12,396 nt of DNA from an uncultured Bacilli bacterium (GTDB taxonomy: Bacteria; Bacillota_I; Bacilli_A; RF39; UBA660), in the NCBI GenBank assembly GCA_944371685.1, contig CALVXV010000023.1:1-12396 (forward strand), read 5' to 3'. Under the pieces are notes generated by a model. That model was not told the origin of the DNA and did not search any database. It saw nothing but the letters and a program-made list of their open reading frames with translations. This document shows positions 12,305 through 12,396 of the stretch, one piece after another. Numbering within the stretch: the first letter of the stretch is position 1; each line of letters begins with the position of its first letter. The position numbers and the translations under genes were made by a program.

Positions 12305-12396
12305 ATGGAATATTCTCCTAAAAAAATGACAGAACAATTAAATAAAGAAAACTTTAACTTTAAAAAGAAATTTGGTCAAAATTTTATTGTGGACAA
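12305..12396 (+). CDS. rsmA: 16S rRNA (adenine1518-N6/adenine1519-N6)-dimethyltransferase, 3' cut by the window edge
   Basis: Only the first 30 codons are visible, from ATG 12305 behind TTGGTGATT. The reading MEYSPKKMTEQLNKEN is followed by FNFKKKFGQNFIVD. The latter matches the highly conserved N-terminal KKSLGQNFL-D motif of RsmA/KsgA, the S-adenosylmethionine-dependent enzyme that dimethylates two adjacent adenines near the 3' end of 16S rRNA during small-subunit assembly. The position after metG, tatD and a yabE-like gene is the conserved location of ksgA in Bacillus, which supports the call despite the short fragment. Confidence 0.9.
   Translation, partial: MEYSPKKMTEQLNKENFNFKKKFGQNFIVD

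Overview
The window is an AT-rich, gene-dense stretch of a low-GC Gram-positive (Firmicutes/Bacilli-type) chromosome. The evidence is a SpoVT/AbrB-family regulator, a T-box leader on the methionyl-tRNA synthetase operon, a CBS/DRTGG family II pyrophosphatase, strong AAGGAGG/GGTGAT ribosome binding sites, U-tract terminators and the gene order metG - tatD - yabE-like - rsmA. TGA acts as a stop codon (a vanY-like gene and the response regulator overlap at ATGA) and Trp is TGG, so this is code 11 and not the mycoplasma code. The style suggests an uncultured gut Bacilli lineage (RF39/Erysipelotrichia-like), but that placement is inference.

Layout: (1) 1-770, + strand: 3' part of a surface-type protein (DUF6273-like, C-type-lectin-like end). 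Its last ~50 codons change abruptly in base composition, becoming GC-rich, adenine-poor and dominated by NNC codons. This is what an adenine-mutagenised variable region of a diversity-generating retroelement looks like. No reverse transcriptase or template repeat is in the window. (2) 770-1283: long AT-rich gap with two hairpin terminators. (3) 1284-2525, - strand: AAA_14/DUF4143 ATPase. Its whole core promoter lies between two identical 38-bp direct repeats. (4) 2737-4353, - strand: manganese-dependent inorganic pyrophosphatase. (5) 4459-4983, + strand: SpoVT-like regulator, divergent from ppaC. (6) 4973-7286: promoter, Met-specific T-box riboswitch, dUTPase and metG, the last two overlapping. 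(7) 7393-7560: unannotated 55-residue membrane protein. (8) 7610-8368 tatD and 8416-9120 a 3D-domain protein. (9) 9226-11613: overlapping vanY-like D,D-carboxypeptidase, VanR-like regulator and VanS-like kinase, preceded by three phased CTTAA repeats that may be the regulator's own operator. (10) 11672-12201: GNAT acetyltransferase gene broken at its start and by one missing base in a Trp codon. (11) 12305-end: 5' end of rsmA/ksgA.

The right half reproduces the classical Bacillus order abrB - metG - tatD - yabE - rnmV - rsmA. Here a SpoVT-type protein occupies the abrB place, and the rnmV place is filled by the vanY-vanR-vanS module plus the broken GNAT gene. Several terminators are built over the stop codon of the gene they end, which fits a compact genome. 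The two most unusual parts are the retroelement-like variable end of the first gene and the repeat-flanked promoter of the ATPase gene.
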